From contig NZ_CP038493.1 in assembly GCF_004752005.1 (NCBI RefSeq), forward strand, positions 2,814,302-2,878,301: a stretch of DNA of 64,000 nt, given 5' to 3'. The notes under the pieces are model-generated. The model was given only the letters and a program-made list of their open reading frames with translations. It was not told where the DNA came from and searched no databases. Origin of the DNA: Thalassotalea sp. HSM 43. GTDB lineage: Bacteria > Pseudomonadota > Gammaproteobacteria > Enterobacterales > Alteromonadaceae. The position numbers and the translations under genes were made by a program. Numbering within the stretch: position 1 is the stretch's first letter; the number at the start of each line of letters is the position of its first letter. Shown piece by piece: positions 1-10,555 of this stretch.

Positions 1-24
1 GAAGAAGCGGTTGAAGTTGAATAA
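1..24 (+). CDS. C-terminal tail of an unidentified upstream gene (partial)
   Basis: Frame 1 from the window edge encodes eight codons ending in TAA (EEAVEVE then stop). It is followed after about 25 bases by a strong terminator hairpin, which fits the 3' end of a gene that lies mostly outside the window. The acidic tail is too short to identify the protein, and this could be a chance frame. Confidence 0.35.
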   Translation, partial: EEAVEVE

Positions 25-48
25 CATTAACGCTTAATCTTACAGATA

Positions 49-78
49 AAAAAAACCGCTCTTAAGAGCGGTTTTTTT
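49..78. terminator. Bidirectional rho-independent terminator
   Basis: The arms AACCGCTCTT and AAGAGCGGTT meet without a loop spacer and are flanked by an A-run on the left and a T-run on the right. The hairpin can end transcription from the gene entering at the left edge and from the leftward S9 peptidase gene that stops at 103. Confidence 0.85.
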
Positions 79-102
79 ATGTCTTATTTAGTGGTGTAAC
101 CA

Positions 103-2058
103 TTAACCACCAATGTGTTGATTAAGAAAGTCGATGACTTTTTTGTTTGCTTTAACACGGTTAGATTCGATTCTAAAACCATGGTATTCATCATCCACAA
201 ACAAGGTTTCCACTTTACGATCCATATCTTCTAATCGACTGGCTAAATCTTCAGCATGCTCGATTGGTGTGCGATCATCTTCAGAACCATGAATTAATAG
301 CACTGGTGTTTTCAGTTTGTCTAAATTGTAATATGGCGATTGGCTACGTAATGTTTTCTCATCATCACTGATCGCTTCATTTAGATAATCTGCACCATAG
401 GCTGAGTCAGGAATGTCACCTCGATCATAAGCCGCTTCTAGTTCAAAGATACCAGCTGCTGCAATAGAACACTTATACAAGTCCGGTTCCACTATAGAGC
501 TTTGTAGCGCCGAGTAAGCGCCAAAACTCCAACCGTAGATACACAGTTTGTTGGCATCTGCGATACCGCTATTTACAGCCCACTTTGTCGCATCGATGAT
601 GTCATATTGAATTTCGGTACCCCATTTTTTATCACCCATGTGCATGAAGTTTTCGCCGAAACCGTCTGACCCTCTAAAGTTAACTTGTAATACGGCAAAA
701 CCGTTAGAGGTTAGGGTTTGTACGTGAGAATCATAACCCCAATAGTCTCGTGCTCTTGGGCCACCGTGTGGCATAACCACCAATGGTAAGTTTTTACCGT
801 CAATATTATTCGGCAAGCTAATATAGCCTAGTAATTCAACACCATCTCTTGCTTTAAACCTAAACGGTTCCATTGCCGATAGTTCTTTTGTCTCCAACCA
901 CTCATAGCTCTTGAACAAGAACTTCGCTTTGTTTTCAACCGTATCGTATAAATAGAAGGTACCAGGGTTTCTATCGCCGTGTGTTAATACAACGACGGTT
1001 GAACCGTCTTGTGTGGTACTCGTGATATCAACAGAGTCACCTTTGAAAGACTTATAAAGAATTTGATGAACATTGGCTAATGGTACTTTTTTAGTAAACA
1101 TTAGGTAATTTGAATAATCTTCATCAATTTTAATGCCGTAAGGTACGCGGTCTCTGTCATAAAGCATACGGCTTATAACGGCGGTCTCACTTTTAAAAAC
1201 CTTACTAGATTTTTTCTTTTTAAAGTTATACGAGTACAAGGTACCGTTGTCGCCATCATCAAAGAGGGTGTAGTAAAGCTTGTTATTGTCTGCGCTAAAA
1301 CCGTAGACGTCGACTTTGTCTTTGGCAAAATCCACATCGATATCAAATGGGAAATCGCCCCATTCACCGCCAGGTTCGCGGTAATAAAGCAACGTATCGT
1401 CATAACCGACCGTGCCTTTGGCAAAACGAACTTCTTTATCGTGATCAAGCCAGAATCTATTACCACGACCTGGTGATTTCATAATGCGTTTTTGCGCACC
1501 GGTATAAACGTTAAGACGAACTAACTCTGGTGCACGTTGTTCTTGATGTCTTGCTCTTAACCAAGGGCGAACCATGATTAAGATGTTATCGTCGTCGCCA
1601 TCTAGAGTATCAACGACCGTACCGTAACCACTGAAGGTTTTACGCTTTGATGTTGAACCAACGTCACCGTTATGATTATTTGAGAAGATAGGTTCACGTC
1701 TACTACCATCGTAGTTTATGGCAAATAAACGACCTGTCAGAGCCTCTACGCCTAACGCACCGGTCTCAGTCAATAGCGAGACGACGACGCGCTCGTTATT
1801 CACCCAGTGGTAATTACCGACACTTTCTTTACCACCCATGATTAAGGTAAATACCAGCTTTTTGGATTCTGTTTCCATAAATGCCAATACATATTCGCCT
1901 TCATGATAGGTTCTAACGGCCAAGTGTTTTCCATCTGGAGATATTTTTGCGGAGGTGTACATAGGCTTTTTGGCATACTTAGCAAGCTCTTCTAGATCGG
2001 CTGCCGATGCCTGTGCTCCTATGAACATAAACAAGAATAGGGTAATAAACTTCTTCAT
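103..2058 (-). CDS. Secreted S9 family peptidase (prolyl oligopeptidase/acylaminoacyl-peptidase type)
   Basis: This is a serine peptidase predicted to hydrolyse short peptides outside the cytoplasm. The start chosen is the ATG at 2058, which follows a good AAGGGAAG ribosome site and begins a clear signal peptide (KKFITLFLFMF...ASA); the longer frame upstream to 2109 lacks these. The first two thirds look like the beta-propeller of the S9 family. The C-terminal alpha/beta hydrolase domain has the nucleophile in GWSFGAYS (Ser511), an acid in GSEDDRTP and the histidine in EYHGF, so the triad is complete at about 651 residues. It is a single gene, facing away from metA. Family assignment is firm; the natural substrate is unknown. 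Confidence 0.9.
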   Translation of the reverse strand: MKKFITLFLFMFIGAQASAADLEELAKYAKKPMYTSAKISPDGKHLAVRTYHEGEYVLAFMETESKKLVFTLIMGGKESVGNYHWVNNERVVVSLLTETGALGVEALTGRLFAINYDGSRREPIFSNNHNGDVGSTSKRKTFSGYGTVVDTLDGDDDNILIMVRPWLRARHQEQRAPELVRLNVYTGAQKRIMKSPGRGNRFWLDHDKEVRFAKGTVGYDDTLLYYREPGGEWGDFPFDIDVDFAKDKVDVYGFSADNNKLYYTLFDDGDNGTLYSYNFKKKKSSKVFKSETAVISRMLYDRDRVPYGIKIDEDYSNYLMFTKKVPLANVHQILYKSFKGDSVDITSTTQDGSTVVVLTHGDRNPGTFYLYDTVENKAKFLFKSYEWLETKELSAMEPFRFKARDGVELLGYISLPNNIDGKNLPLVVMPHGGPRARDYWGYDSHVQTLTSNGFAVLQVNFRGSDGFGENFMHMGDKKWGTEIQYDIIDATKWAVNSGIADANKLCIYGWSFGAYSALQSSIVEPDLYKCSIAAAGIFELEAAYDRGDIPDSAYGADYLNEAISDDEKTLRSQSPYYNLDKLKTPVLLIHGSEDDRTPIEHAEDLASRLEDMDRKVETLFVDDEYHGFRIESNRVKANKKVIDFLNQHIGG

Positions 2059-2174
2059 AACTTCCCTTTTTATTATTTTGGAATGTGATTGTATTCTTGA
2101 AATCTTCAAGAAAGTGTTTCGATTTTACACACATTTAACATTTCTTTACAAATTGACGGTGTAATTATTTTTAT

Positions 2175-2198
2175 AGACGTCTAAACGTTTAGATGTTG
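2175..2198 (+). promoter_or_regulatory. Tandem MetJ operator (three met boxes)
   Basis: Three adjoining 8-mers, AGACGTCT, AAACGTTT and AGATGTTG, match the MetJ consensus AGACGTCT with 8, 6 and 5 positions respectively. MetJ binds as stacked dimers to two or more adjacent boxes when S-adenosylmethionine is abundant. The site ends 54 bases before the metA start, the expected place for repression of metA and probably of metH behind it. A metJ gene is not in the window. Confidence 0.88.
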
Positions 2199-2252
2199 AC
2201 ATTTCCAGATGGTTAAGTAGTATTAAGCACAATGCAATATGGGAAATAGTCG

Positions 2253-3164
2253 ATGCCAATAAAGATACCGGATCAGTTGCCAGCGTTAGCGGTACTGGCC
2301 AATGAAAACATTTTTGTGATGTCGGAGAACCGAGCGATAAACCAAGATATTCGCCCGATGCAGGTTGCTATTCTCAATTTGATGCCAAATAAGATAGAAA
2401 CCGAAGTGCAAATATTGCGCATGCTTTCTAATACACCACTACAGATCAATGTTGATTTAGTGCGGTTGCATTTAAACGAGTCGAAGAATACGCCTAAGGC
2501 ACACATGGATGCGTTTTACGTATTGTTTGAAGACATTAAACACAAAAAATATGATGGTTTAATTGTCACAGGGGCACCACTTGGCCAGCTCGATTATCAA
2601 CAAGTGACGTATTGGCCCAAAATCGAAGAGGTATTCGCGTGGGCGGATGCCAATGTGACGTCGACTATGTATTCATGCTGGGCGGCTCATGCGGCGTTGT
2701 ATTACCATTATGGCTTGCAACGTGAGTTGAGAGAGCAGAAGTTATCCGGGGTCTATTTGCATCAAACGCTTGACGATTTAGAGCCGCTAACACGCGGCTT
2801 TGATGAAGAATTTAAAGTACCACATTCTCGATATGGTGAAGTGCCAATAGCAGATTATCATTCTATTGATGGCTTGAATGTGCTTGCCGAATCGCACCAA
2901 GCCGGTGTCTATTTATCCGCCAGTGATGATAAAAAACATGTATTTGTTACTGGCCACCCGGAGTATGATGCAAGTACCTTAAAGGATGAATATCAACGAG
3001 ACATCAGCGCGGGTATCGATGCCTTTGTTCCAGTTAACTATTTTATCAATAATGATTTCGAGCAAAAGCCAAGCAATAGTTGGCGCAGCCATGGCTGTTT
3101 ATTGTTTAGTAACTGGCTAAACTACTATGTATACCAAATTACCCCATACGAACTTAATAATTAA
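2253..3164 (+). CDS. metA: Homoserine O-succinyltransferase (or O-acetyltransferase)
   Basis: MetA activates homoserine by acylation, the first committed step of methionine synthesis. The 303-residue protein begins MPIKIPDQLPA and has the family's full length. The nucleophilic cysteine lies in YSCWAAHAALYYHYG, and the His/Glu pair in VFVTGHPEYD, as in MetA proteins with a class I glutamine-amidotransferase fold. MetA enzymes differ in using succinyl- or acetyl-CoA, set by few residues, so the acyl donor is not certain. The gene sits directly behind the MetJ boxes and 39 bases ahead of metH with no terminator between, suggesting a methionine operon. In many relatives metA and metH are separate units. 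Confidence 0.95.
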   Translation: MPIKIPDQLPALAVLANENIFVMSENRAINQDIRPMQVAILNLMPNKIETEVQILRMLSNTPLQINVDLVRLHLNESKNTPKAHMDAFYVLFEDIKHKKYDGLIVTGAPLGQLDYQQVTYWPKIEEVFAWADANVTSTMYSCWAAHAALYYHYGLQRELREQKLSGVYLHQTLDDLEPLTRGFDEEFKVPHSRYGEVPIADYHSIDGLNVLAESHQAGVYLSASDDKKHVFVTGHPEYDASTLKDEYQRDISAGIDAFVPVNYFINNDFEQKPSNSWRSHGCLLFSNWLNYYVYQITPYELNN

Positions 3165-3203
3165 CTCAAGGCGTAGCCTTTTACCTGCTTTTCGGAAGTA
3201 ACA

Positions 3204-6200
3204 GTGAAATCAGCAACCAGCATTTTATTAGAGCAACAATTAGCACAGCGTATCTTAGTTTTGGACGGTGCCATGGGCACGATGATCCAACAGCATAAGT
3301 TTGAAGAAAGTGATTATCGCGGTGAGCGTTTTGCCGATTGGCACTGTGACGTAAAAGGTAATAACGATTTATTGGTACTTAGCCAACCTGAAGTTATTGC
3401 TGATATTCATCGCCAGTATTTATTGGCCGGTGCCGATATTATTGAGACCAATAGCTTTAACTCAACCACCATCGCTATGGCGGATTACGACATGGAGTCG
3501 TTAAGTCGTGAGATCAACTTGGTATCAGCACAGATAGCAAGACGTGTAGCGGATGAAGTGACAGCGCAGCAGCCTCATAAACCTCGCTTTGTTGCCGGTG
3601 TGTTAGGGCCTACTAACCGTACCTGTTCAATTTCTCCTGATGTCAACAATCCGGCATTTCGTAACGTCTCATTCAATGAGTTGGCCGAGGCGTATGTAGA
3701 GTCGACCGAAGCATTGATTGAGGGTGGCGCCGATATCATTATGATAGAAACCATCTTTGATACCCTGAATGCCAAGGCGGCCATTTTTGCCATTGAAGAA
3801 GTGTTTGCCAAACGTGGTCAGCGACTACCAATAATGATATCAGGAACCATCACCGATGCATCGGGTCGCACCCTGTCGGGACAAACGACCGAAGCATTTT
3901 ACAATTCTATGCGTCATGCCAATCCGATATCGTTTGGTCTTAACTGTGCGCTCGGTCCCGTTGAGCTGCGTCAATATGTTGAAGAGTTAAGTAATATCTC
4001 TGATTACGCGGTCAGTGCCCATCCAAATGCCGGTTTGCCTAATGCTTTCGGTGAATATGACTTCACCGTTGAGGACATGAACGCGCACATCAAAGAATGG
4101 GCCGAGTCTGGCTTTTTAAATATTGTAGGTGGCTGTTGTGGTACCACGCCTGAGCACATTAAAGGCATCGCGGATACCGTAGCAAACATCAAACCACGAC
4201 CTATTTCGCCTCGTAAAACGGCGTGTCGATTATCAGGTTTAGAAGCATTAACCATTGATCAAGACAGTTTGTTCGTAAACGTAGGTGAGCGCACCAACGT
4301 CACCGGCTCGGCGATTTTTAGACGCCTGATTACCGAAGAAAAGTACGACGAAGCGATTTCGGTTGCTTTACAACAAGTTGAGAATGGCGCTCAAATCATC
4401 GATATCAATATGGATGAAGGCATGCTCGATAGTCAGGGCGCCATGGTTAAGTTTTTGAACTTAATTGCCGGTGAGCCTGATATTGCTAAAGTGCCTATCA
4501 TGTTGGACTCGTCTAAATGGGAAATCATTGAAGCCGGGTTGCAGTGTATTCAAGGTAAAGGCATCGTTAATTCCATTTCATTAAAAGAAGGCGAGCAAAT
4601 ATTCCGCCACCAAGCGGAGCTTATTCGTCGTTACGGTGCGGCGGTTATTATCATGGCCTTTGATGAAGTTGGTCAGGCGGATACGAAACAACGCAAAGTG
4701 GAAATTTGTACTCGAGCCTACAATATTTTGGTTAATGAACTGAACTTTCCGCCGGAAGATATTATTTTCGATCCCAATATTTTCGCCATTGCCACAGGTA
4801 TCGAAGAGCATAATAACTACGCTGTCGATTTCATTGAAGCAACCAAAGTTATCAAAGACACCTTGCCTTATGCCATGGTGTCTGGTGGTGTATCTAATGT
4901 GTCTTTCTCGTTTCGTGGTAATAACCCGGTGCGAGAGGCGATTCATGCGTCGTTTTTATATCATGCCATTAAAAATGGTATGGACATGGGGATTGTTAAC
5001 GCTGGCCAATTAGCCATATATCAAGACATTCCTGAAAACCTATTAAAGGCGGTTGAAGACGTTGTTCAAAACAGTGATGACGGCGCAACCGAGCGCTTGC
5101 TTGATGTCGCCGAGGAGTTTCGCGGTCAAGCTGGCAGCAAAACCAATGTGGTTGATTTAGCATGGCGTGAATTGCCCGTTAAAGAACGTTTGCAGCATGC
5201 CTTAGTCAAAGGCATTAATGAGTTTATCGTCGAAGATACCGAACAAGCTCGTGTTGAAGCGAGCAGACCATTGGACGTTATCGAAGGGCCATTGATGGAT
5301 GGCATGAACGTAGTAGGCGATTTATTTGGTGAAGGGCAAATGTTCCTACCGCAGGTGGTAAAATCCGCTCGTGTTATGAAACAAGCTGTTGCCCACTTGC
5401 AACCGTATATTGAAGCCGAAAAAACCGAAGCCTCAACCAATGGTAAAGTGCTGTTAGCCACCGTTAAAGGCGATGTGCACGATATTGGTAAAAACATCGT
5501 CGGTGTGGTGTTGCAATGCAATAATTACCAGGTTATCGACTTAGGGGTGATGGTGTCCTGCGATAAGATATTGCAGGTAGCAAGAGATGAAAACGTCGAT
5601 ATAATCGGTCTTTCTGGCTTGATCACACCAAGCTTAGATGAAATGGTTCACGTTGCTAAAGAGATGCAGCGTCTCGACTTTGACTTACCTTTATTGATCG
5701 GTGGCGCAACGACATCTAAAGCCCATACTGCCGTTAAAATAGAGCAGCAATATCAACATCCTGTGGTCTATGTGCCAAATGCATCTCGCTCGGTATCCGT
5801 GGTTAACTCCTTGCTGACACCAGAATTGAAAGGCGATCTGGTCGCTAAAATCAACAAAGAATACGAAACCGTACGTGCACGCCACAATAAAAAAGGGCCG
5901 CGCAGCGATTTGTCGACCTTTGATGAGGCGAAAGCCAACAAATTTGCCTTATCTTTCGACCACTACACTCCACGCAAACCAAACAAAACCGGTGTCACGG
6001 TTTTAGATAATCTCGATTTAAATGAAGTCAGAAAGTACATCGACTGGACACCGTTTTTCTTAACTTGGCAATTGTCTGGCAAGTACCCGAAAATTCTTGA
6101 ACATGAGCTTATCGGCGAAGAAGCAAGAAAGCTGTTCGCCGATGCAAATGCGATGATAGATCAGGTTATTGCCGATAAGAAGCTGCAAGCCAAGGCGGTT

Positions 6201-6890
6201 ATTGGTTTGTTTCCAGCAGCCAGTATCGGTGAAGATATAGAAGTATATAGTGATGATGACAAAAACCATCGATTGACTACATTGCGCAACCTTCGTCAAC
6301 AAACGAAAAAGAAAGCAGGGCAATATAACCGTTGTTTAGGTGATTATATTGCCAGTAAAGACAGCGCTATTGACGATTACATTGGTGCCTTTGCGGTGTC
6401 TTCTGGCTTTGGTGCGGATGAGTTGGTGGCTGAATATGATGCTAAGCACGATACGTACAATTCCATTTTATTAAAAGCAGTGGCAGATCGTTTAGCTGAA
6501 GCATCAGCCGAATATTTGCACGAACGTGTGCGCAAAGAGTTTTGGGGTTATGCCAGCGATGAAAACTTTGATAACGAAGCGCTTATTCGCGAATCGTATC
6601 AAGGCATACGCCCTGCGCCGGGCTATCCCGCTTGTCCAGAACATACCGAAAAACGTACCTTATGGGAGTTGCTCGATGTTGAGACCAATATCGGTATGGA
6701 GCTGACCTCTAGTTTTGCCATGTGGCCGGGTGCTGCGGTGAGCGGTTGGTACTTTGCCCACCCAGACAGTAAATATTTTGCTGTCGCGAAAATCGACAAG
6801 CAACAAGCACAAAGTTATGCCGATAGAAAATCGATGAGCTTAACAGAGGCGGAAAAGTGGCTAGCGCCTAACTTGGATTACGGGCAGTAA
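3204..6890 (+). CDS. metH: Cobalamin-dependent methionine synthase
   Basis: MetH transfers a methyl group from methyltetrahydrofolate to homocysteine through methylcobalamin. The 1228-residue protein carries all four modules in order: the homocysteine domain with the zinc cysteines in [10 protein letters not shown], the folate-binding domain, the cobalamin domain with DVHDIGKN (His759 is the lower axial ligand), and the AdoMet reactivation domain with [12 protein letters not shown]. The start is GTG at 3204 with GGAAG upstream, giving the expected N-terminus. It probably shares the metA transcript. Loss of cobalamin supply would make the cell need MetE, which is not in the window. Confidence 0.97.
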   Translation: MKSATSILLEQQLAQRILVLDGAMGTMIQQHKFEESDYRGERFADWHCDVKGNNDLLVLSQPEVIADIHRQYLLAGADIIETNSFNSTTIAMADYDMESLSREINLVSAQIARRVADEVTAQQPHKPRFVAGVLGPTNRTCSISPDVNNPAFRNVSFNELAEAYVESTEALIEGGADIIMIETIFDTLNAKAAIFAIEEVFAKRGQRLPIMISGTITDASGRTLSGQTTEAFYNSMRHANPISFGLNCALGPVELRQYVEELSNISDYAVSAHPNAGLPNAFGEYDFTVEDMNAHIKEWAESGFLNIVGGCCGTTPEHIKGIADTVANIKPRPISPRKTACRLSGLEALTIDQDSLFVNVGERTNVTGSAIFRRLITEEKYDEAISVALQQVENGAQIIDINMDEGMLDSQGAMVKFLNLIAGEPDIAKVPIMLDSSKWEIIEAGLQCIQGKGIVNSISLKEGEQIFRHQAELIRRYGAAVIIMAFDEVGQADTKQRKVEICTRAYNILVNELNFPPEDIIFDPNIFAIATGIEEHNNYAVDFIEATKVIKDTLPYAMVSGGVSNVSFSFRGNNPVREAIHASFLYHAIKNGMDMGIVNAGQLAIYQDIPENLLKAVEDVVQNSDDGATERLLDVAEEFRGQAGSKTNVVDLAWRELPVKERLQHALVKGINEFIVEDTEQARVEASRPLDVIEGPLMDGMNVVGDLFGEGQMFLPQVVKSARVMKQAVAHLQPYIEAEKTEASTNGKVLLATVKGDVHDIGKNIVGVVLQCNNYQVIDLGVMVSCDKILQVARDENVDIIGLSGLITPSLDEMVHVAKEMQRLDFDLPLLIGGATTSKAHTAVKIEQQYQHPVVYVPNASRSVSVVNSLLTPELKGDLVAKINKEYETVRARHNKKGPRSDLSTFDEAKANKFALSFDHYTPRKPNKTGVTVLDNLDLNEVRKYIDWTPFFLTWQLSGKYPKILEHELIGEEARKLFADANAMIDQVIADKKLQAKAVIGLFPAASIGEDIEVYSDDDKNHRLTTLRNLRQQTKKKAGQYNRCLGDYIASKDSAIDDYIGAFAVSSGFGADELVAEYDAKHDTYNSILLKAVADRLAEASAEYLHERVRKEFWGYASDENFDNEALIRESYQGIRPAPGYPACPEHTEKRTLWELLDVETNIGMELTSSFAMWPGAAVSGWYFAHPDSKYFAVAKIDKQQAQSYADRKSMSLTEAEKWLAPNLDYGQ

Positions 6891-6903
6891 CATCATTTTT
6901 CAT

Positions 6904-6960
6904 GGGGTCAGATCACTTGAAAAACATTGAAAATGTCATACGTTCAAGTGATCTGACCCC
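6904..6960. repeat. 18-bp perfect inverted repeat (dispersed intergenic element)
   Basis: GGGGTCAGATCACTTGAA at 6904-6921 is followed after 21 bases by its exact reverse complement at 6943-6960. A 17-base match to the right arm recurs alone at 44135-44151, behind nqrF. The lack of a T-run and the recurrence argue for a dispersed palindromic element, such as a transposase end or REP-like unit, and not a simple terminator. Confidence 0.75.
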
Positions 6961-6990
6961 TTGAAAGTAAAATCAAGCAATCACGCAGTA

Positions 6991-7019
6991 AAAAAGGGCA
7001 TCGAATGATGCCCTTTTTG
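6991..7019. terminator. Bidirectional terminator between metH and the S41 protease
   Basis: The arms AAAAAGGGCATC and GATGCCCTTTTT are separated by the loop GAAT. A- and T-runs on the two sides let it serve both converging genes. Confidence 0.9.
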
Positions 7020-7041
7020 TTGTCTTACTTTTTCACTGTGA

Positions 7042-10000
7042 CTAGTTAATTTTATTGATATCCGCTGCTGGACCTTGTTTTGCCATAGGCTTGGCACTAA
7101 GCGGCTTAATTGGTTCGCTTTTAAGCTTGTTCAATAAGTATTCGATACCAGCATCTAGTTGAGCGTCACTGCCCATAAACGTTGCATATGGCAGGTTATC
7201 CACTTCAATATCAGGTGATACACCCGTTCCCTCAACAACCCATTCACCTTGCAGTGAGTATTGTGGCAGTTCGGCAACACGAGCCATACCATTGTCGGTT
7301 AAACGGTTACGACCGGTTAGCCATACACCAGCACCAGAGGTTTGTTTACCAATAAGCGGTGCAAGCCCTAGTGATTTAATGCCCGCTGAAAAGGTTTCAC
7401 CGTCAGAGTAGGTTAACTGATCGGTTAGCACGACAAGGTGACCGCGGAATGTTTGCTGCATATTTGTGTAAGGAGCACTATTGCGCTCTTGCCAAAACAT
7501 CCACGCTTGACGTAGTAGCTTTTCAATAATCCAACTGTCAATGTTACCACCTCGGTTGCGACGCACATCAATGATCAAGGCGTCTTTATCAAAATTAGCA
7601 TAAAACTCACGAGCAAAACTGTTGATATCATTGGCGGTCATCGCATTCATATGCAGGTAACCGATATCACTGTTGCTGCTAGCAACTTTATTACGATTGT
7701 GATCAACCCAATCAAGATAGCGCAGAGCGGCATCCGTGCGCGCCGAAGTTGGCACCACGACTGTTTTGTGCGTCTTACCGTTACGCTCTAGTGTCAGCAG
7801 TACTTGTTTTTTCGCCTGGTTACGCAACGCTTGGTGCATCTCAACCAAGCTATTCACTTTTTTATTGTTGATGTGGGTAATGACATCCCCTTCAGCGGCA
7901 TTTACTTCAGCCTTGGCAAGCGGTGCGGCAAAGGCTGGTAAGTCTTTATCGCCATCGTAAATGTCGTCAATCAATACACCGTTTTTCACTTCACCAAAAC
8001 GAGCACCTAAGGTACTGCCTTTGGCGGAGTCTTTATCGACTGGCACATCGCCGCCACGCACTTGTGAGTGCAAAGCGTTTAACTCGCCCATCATTTGCGC
8101 AAAAATATCATTTAATTCACTACGTGCGGTAATGCGGTCAACTAATGGTTGATACTTTTTCTTGGTTGCTGCCCAGTCTAGACCGCGCATATTGGCATCA
8201 AACAAAAACTCTCGGTGCATTAGCCATGCATCCTGAAACATTTGTTGCCACTCATCCGCTGGAGAGAACGCCATTTGCCAGTGATTCGAGTTTATTTTCG
8301 ATTTTTTCAGGTCTTTAGGGGCTTTGGCATTGGCATCAACGATGTATGTTTCCATCACATCTTTTGCACGCTTGGCAAACAAGATTTGTTCACCATTAGC
8401 AGCCAGTTGATATCCAAGTACACCGCCAGCAAAGGTTTCAGGCTTCGGCTCGATGTTGTCAAACTTAATGTACTTAATGTTTTTCGCCGAACCGGCGCTC
8501 TCTAGTACATACAAGCCTTTTTTACTTGCCGCAAGTGACGAGTAATTATTGTTCGCGACAGGCACTTGATACAACTTATCGGTTATGCCGTCCCAGTTGA
8601 TGCTGACACTCTTGCTTTGTTTTTTGCTGTCTTTGTTGTCGTCTTTAGCATCTTTGTTTTTGCTGCCATTAACCTTGTCTAATTCCGTTGGTTTGCTAAA
8701 TGGGAATTTGTCATCCTTGGTTAAGGCGTAGGCGAATATTTGTCCGCGCTTATCAAACGCTGGTCCCATATTACGATCACCCCATGGTGAACGCGGATTA
8801 GAGCTAAAGTGTCTGTTGGAAATAAAGTACAACCATTTACCATCAGCTGAGAAGGTCGGCGAGAAAGCTTCGTATTTATCGGAAGTAAGAAATTGCTCTT
8901 TATCGCCCGCCAGTGAATACAAGCGTATGCTTGAGCGTTGACGATCAACATGACTGCCAGCAAAGGCAATTAGCTTACTATCTGCAGACCAGGTGACCGA
9001 ATCAAAGGCGCTAAAACCGCCGCCATTTTCCGCTATTTTTTGGTTCTTTTGTGTTTTCAGGTTAAGCAACCACAAGTTACCATCACGGTCATCATGGGCT
9101 AAATAGTTACCATTTGGTGATGGGTAAAGATTCCAACGAAAGCTACCACCGTCTTTGGTTAATTGTTTGCCTTGGCCAGAGCCATCAGCGGCAAAGCGCC
9201 AGATTTCGTTTTCGCCGCTGGCATCATTAATGGCGTAAACGTATTTGCCATCAACGGATAAAACTGCGGAACGCGTGCGACTTTGCGCTGGCGTATCGAT
9301 TTCAACCAAACGCGTATTATTTAAGCCAGCCACCGCCAGTTTGCCACGAGCGGTAATAACGACTTTTTTAGCCTTGCCTGCAATGGCGGCGTTATTAAAG
9401 TACTTCATCGGCTTGTTTTCCCAGCGCTCTTGGCGCTCGGCAAAATCTGATACAAGAGAAATATCTAAGGTTTTGTCAGTGCTGTTATCCAGATTAAACT
9501 GATGGATATCCGCACCTAATTGATAGACAACTTGGTTGCCCTGATTTGAGGCGAGGCGAATCTCCCAATCTTGATGTTTGGTCAGTTGTTGTTTGTTATT
9601 GCCATCAAAGTCCATTGACCACAAGTTATCACTGCCACTGATGTCGGAGATAAAGATAACTTTGTCTTTATACACCATAGGCTCGCGTACCGATGCCATA
9701 TGATCTTTGGTCAACGGTGTGGCTTCTTGTTTCGAGTTTAATGCCCAACGCCAGATTTGACCTTGTGCACCACCTCGGTAGACTCGTGAGTTGTCGCCAG
9801 TTACTTGCAAACCAAAACGGGTAAAAAATAGATATTTACCATCGCTGCTCACCGCACCTTCAATGGCATCAGACAATGGCAGTTCGGTGGTTTTTAAGGT
9901 GTTTGGATTAACGGTTTTAAGGGTCCAATAATTGGCAGGGCCAAAACCTGATGTGGTGGCATAAATCACTTCGCCATCGTGACTCCAACCTTGTACACGA

Positions 10001-10329
10001 ACGCGCGCATTTTCAAAGGTCAACCGTTTTGGTTGACCACCATTGATTGGCATTGTGTAGGCTTCAAACGTTCCTTGGTAATTGGCAATGTACGCAATAG
10101 ACTGGCCATCAGGGGAAATGCTGGCCATGGTCTCTTCACTTTCGTGAGTGGTTAAACGTTTGGCTGTTCCTACATTGGTATAGGTGTGCCATAAATCACC
10201 TTCGGCAGTAAAAACCACAGAATTATCATGGATGCTCGGTGCGCTGAAATAGCCTAGTTTATTGTCGGCTGCGGTAGTGGCTGAGGCGAATGCCATCAAA
10301 CATAGGGCGATTGATTTTTTCAATTTCAT
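7042..10329 (-). CDS. Tricorn-like S41 family protease with beta-propeller and PDZ domains
   Basis: The product is a large exported protease of 1095 residues with a signal peptide (KKSIALCLMAFASATTA). The first ~600 residues contain repeated WSxDG/FSADGK blades typical of the six- and seven-bladed propellers of tricorn protease. A PDZ-like stretch follows near residues 760-850 (AEGDVITHINNKKV). The C-terminal S41 peptidase domain has the nucleophile in TSGAGVW (Ser998) and the core DVRRNRGGNIDSW. A low-complexity Lys/Asp stretch near residue 550 separates the halves. Archaeal tricorn degrades peptides from the proteasome; the role of periplasmic bacterial homologues is not settled. It is monocistronic and converges on metH. 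Confidence 0.93.
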   Translation of the reverse strand: MKLKKSIALCLMAFASATTAADNKLGYFSAPSIHDNSVVFTAEGDLWHTYTNVGTAKRLTTHESEETMASISPDGQSIAYIANYQGTFEAYTMPINGGQPKRLTFENARVRVQGWSHDGEVIYATTSGFGPANYWTLKTVNPNTLKTTELPLSDAIEGAVSSDGKYLFFTRFGLQVTGDNSRVYRGGAQGQIWRWALNSKQEATPLTKDHMASVREPMVYKDKVIFISDISGSDNLWSMDFDGNNKQQLTKHQDWEIRLASNQGNQVVYQLGADIHQFNLDNSTDKTLDISLVSDFAERQERWENKPMKYFNNAAIAGKAKKVVITARGKLAVAGLNNTRLVEIDTPAQSRTRSAVLSVDGKYVYAINDASGENEIWRFAADGSGQGKQLTKDGGSFRWNLYPSPNGNYLAHDDRDGNLWLLNLKTQKNQKIAENGGGFSAFDSVTWSADSKLIAFAGSHVDRQRSSIRLYSLAGDKEQFLTSDKYEAFSPTFSADGKWLYFISNRHFSSNPRSPWGDRNMGPAFDKRGQIFAYALTKDDKFPFSKPTELDKVNGSKNKDAKDDNKDSKKQSKSVSINWDGITDKLYQVPVANNNYSSLAASKKGLYVLESAGSAKNIKYIKFDNIEPKPETFAGGVLGYQLAANGEQILFAKRAKDVMETYIVDANAKAPKDLKKSKINSNHWQMAFSPADEWQQMFQDAWLMHREFLFDANMRGLDWAATKKKYQPLVDRITARSELNDIFAQMMGELNALHSQVRGGDVPVDKDSAKGSTLGARFGEVKNGVLIDDIYDGDKDLPAFAAPLAKAEVNAAEGDVITHINNKKVNSLVEMHQALRNQAKKQVLLTLERNGKTHKTVVVPTSARTDAALRYLDWVDHNRNKVASSNSDIGYLHMNAMTANDINSFAREFYANFDKDALIIDVRRNRGGNIDSWIIEKLLRQAWMFWQERNSAPYTNMQQTFRGHLVVLTDQLTYSDGETFSAGIKSLGLAPLIGKQTSGAGVWLTGRNRLTDNGMARVAELPQYSLQGEWVVEGTGVSPDIEVDNLPYATFMGSDAQLDAGIEYLLNKLKSEPIKPLSAKPMAKQGPAADINKIN

Positions 10330-10555
10330 AATATCCCTTAAAAACGATCTCTTGTTATTTTGAGCGCTTAGCGCTGATTGTAATAGTGAATTTTTATTGA
10401 CCCGATTGTAGCTTGTAAAGTCGTTAATTTGTCAAAAATTAAAGGTTTTTTACATTTTTTCTCTGCCAAGTAGCAAAAGCATGGCGGCGCTACCTGTTTT
10501 TTTATTTTTATGTAGGTAAAATAGGCCAGTTTTCAATCATAAAAACAGGATACTC

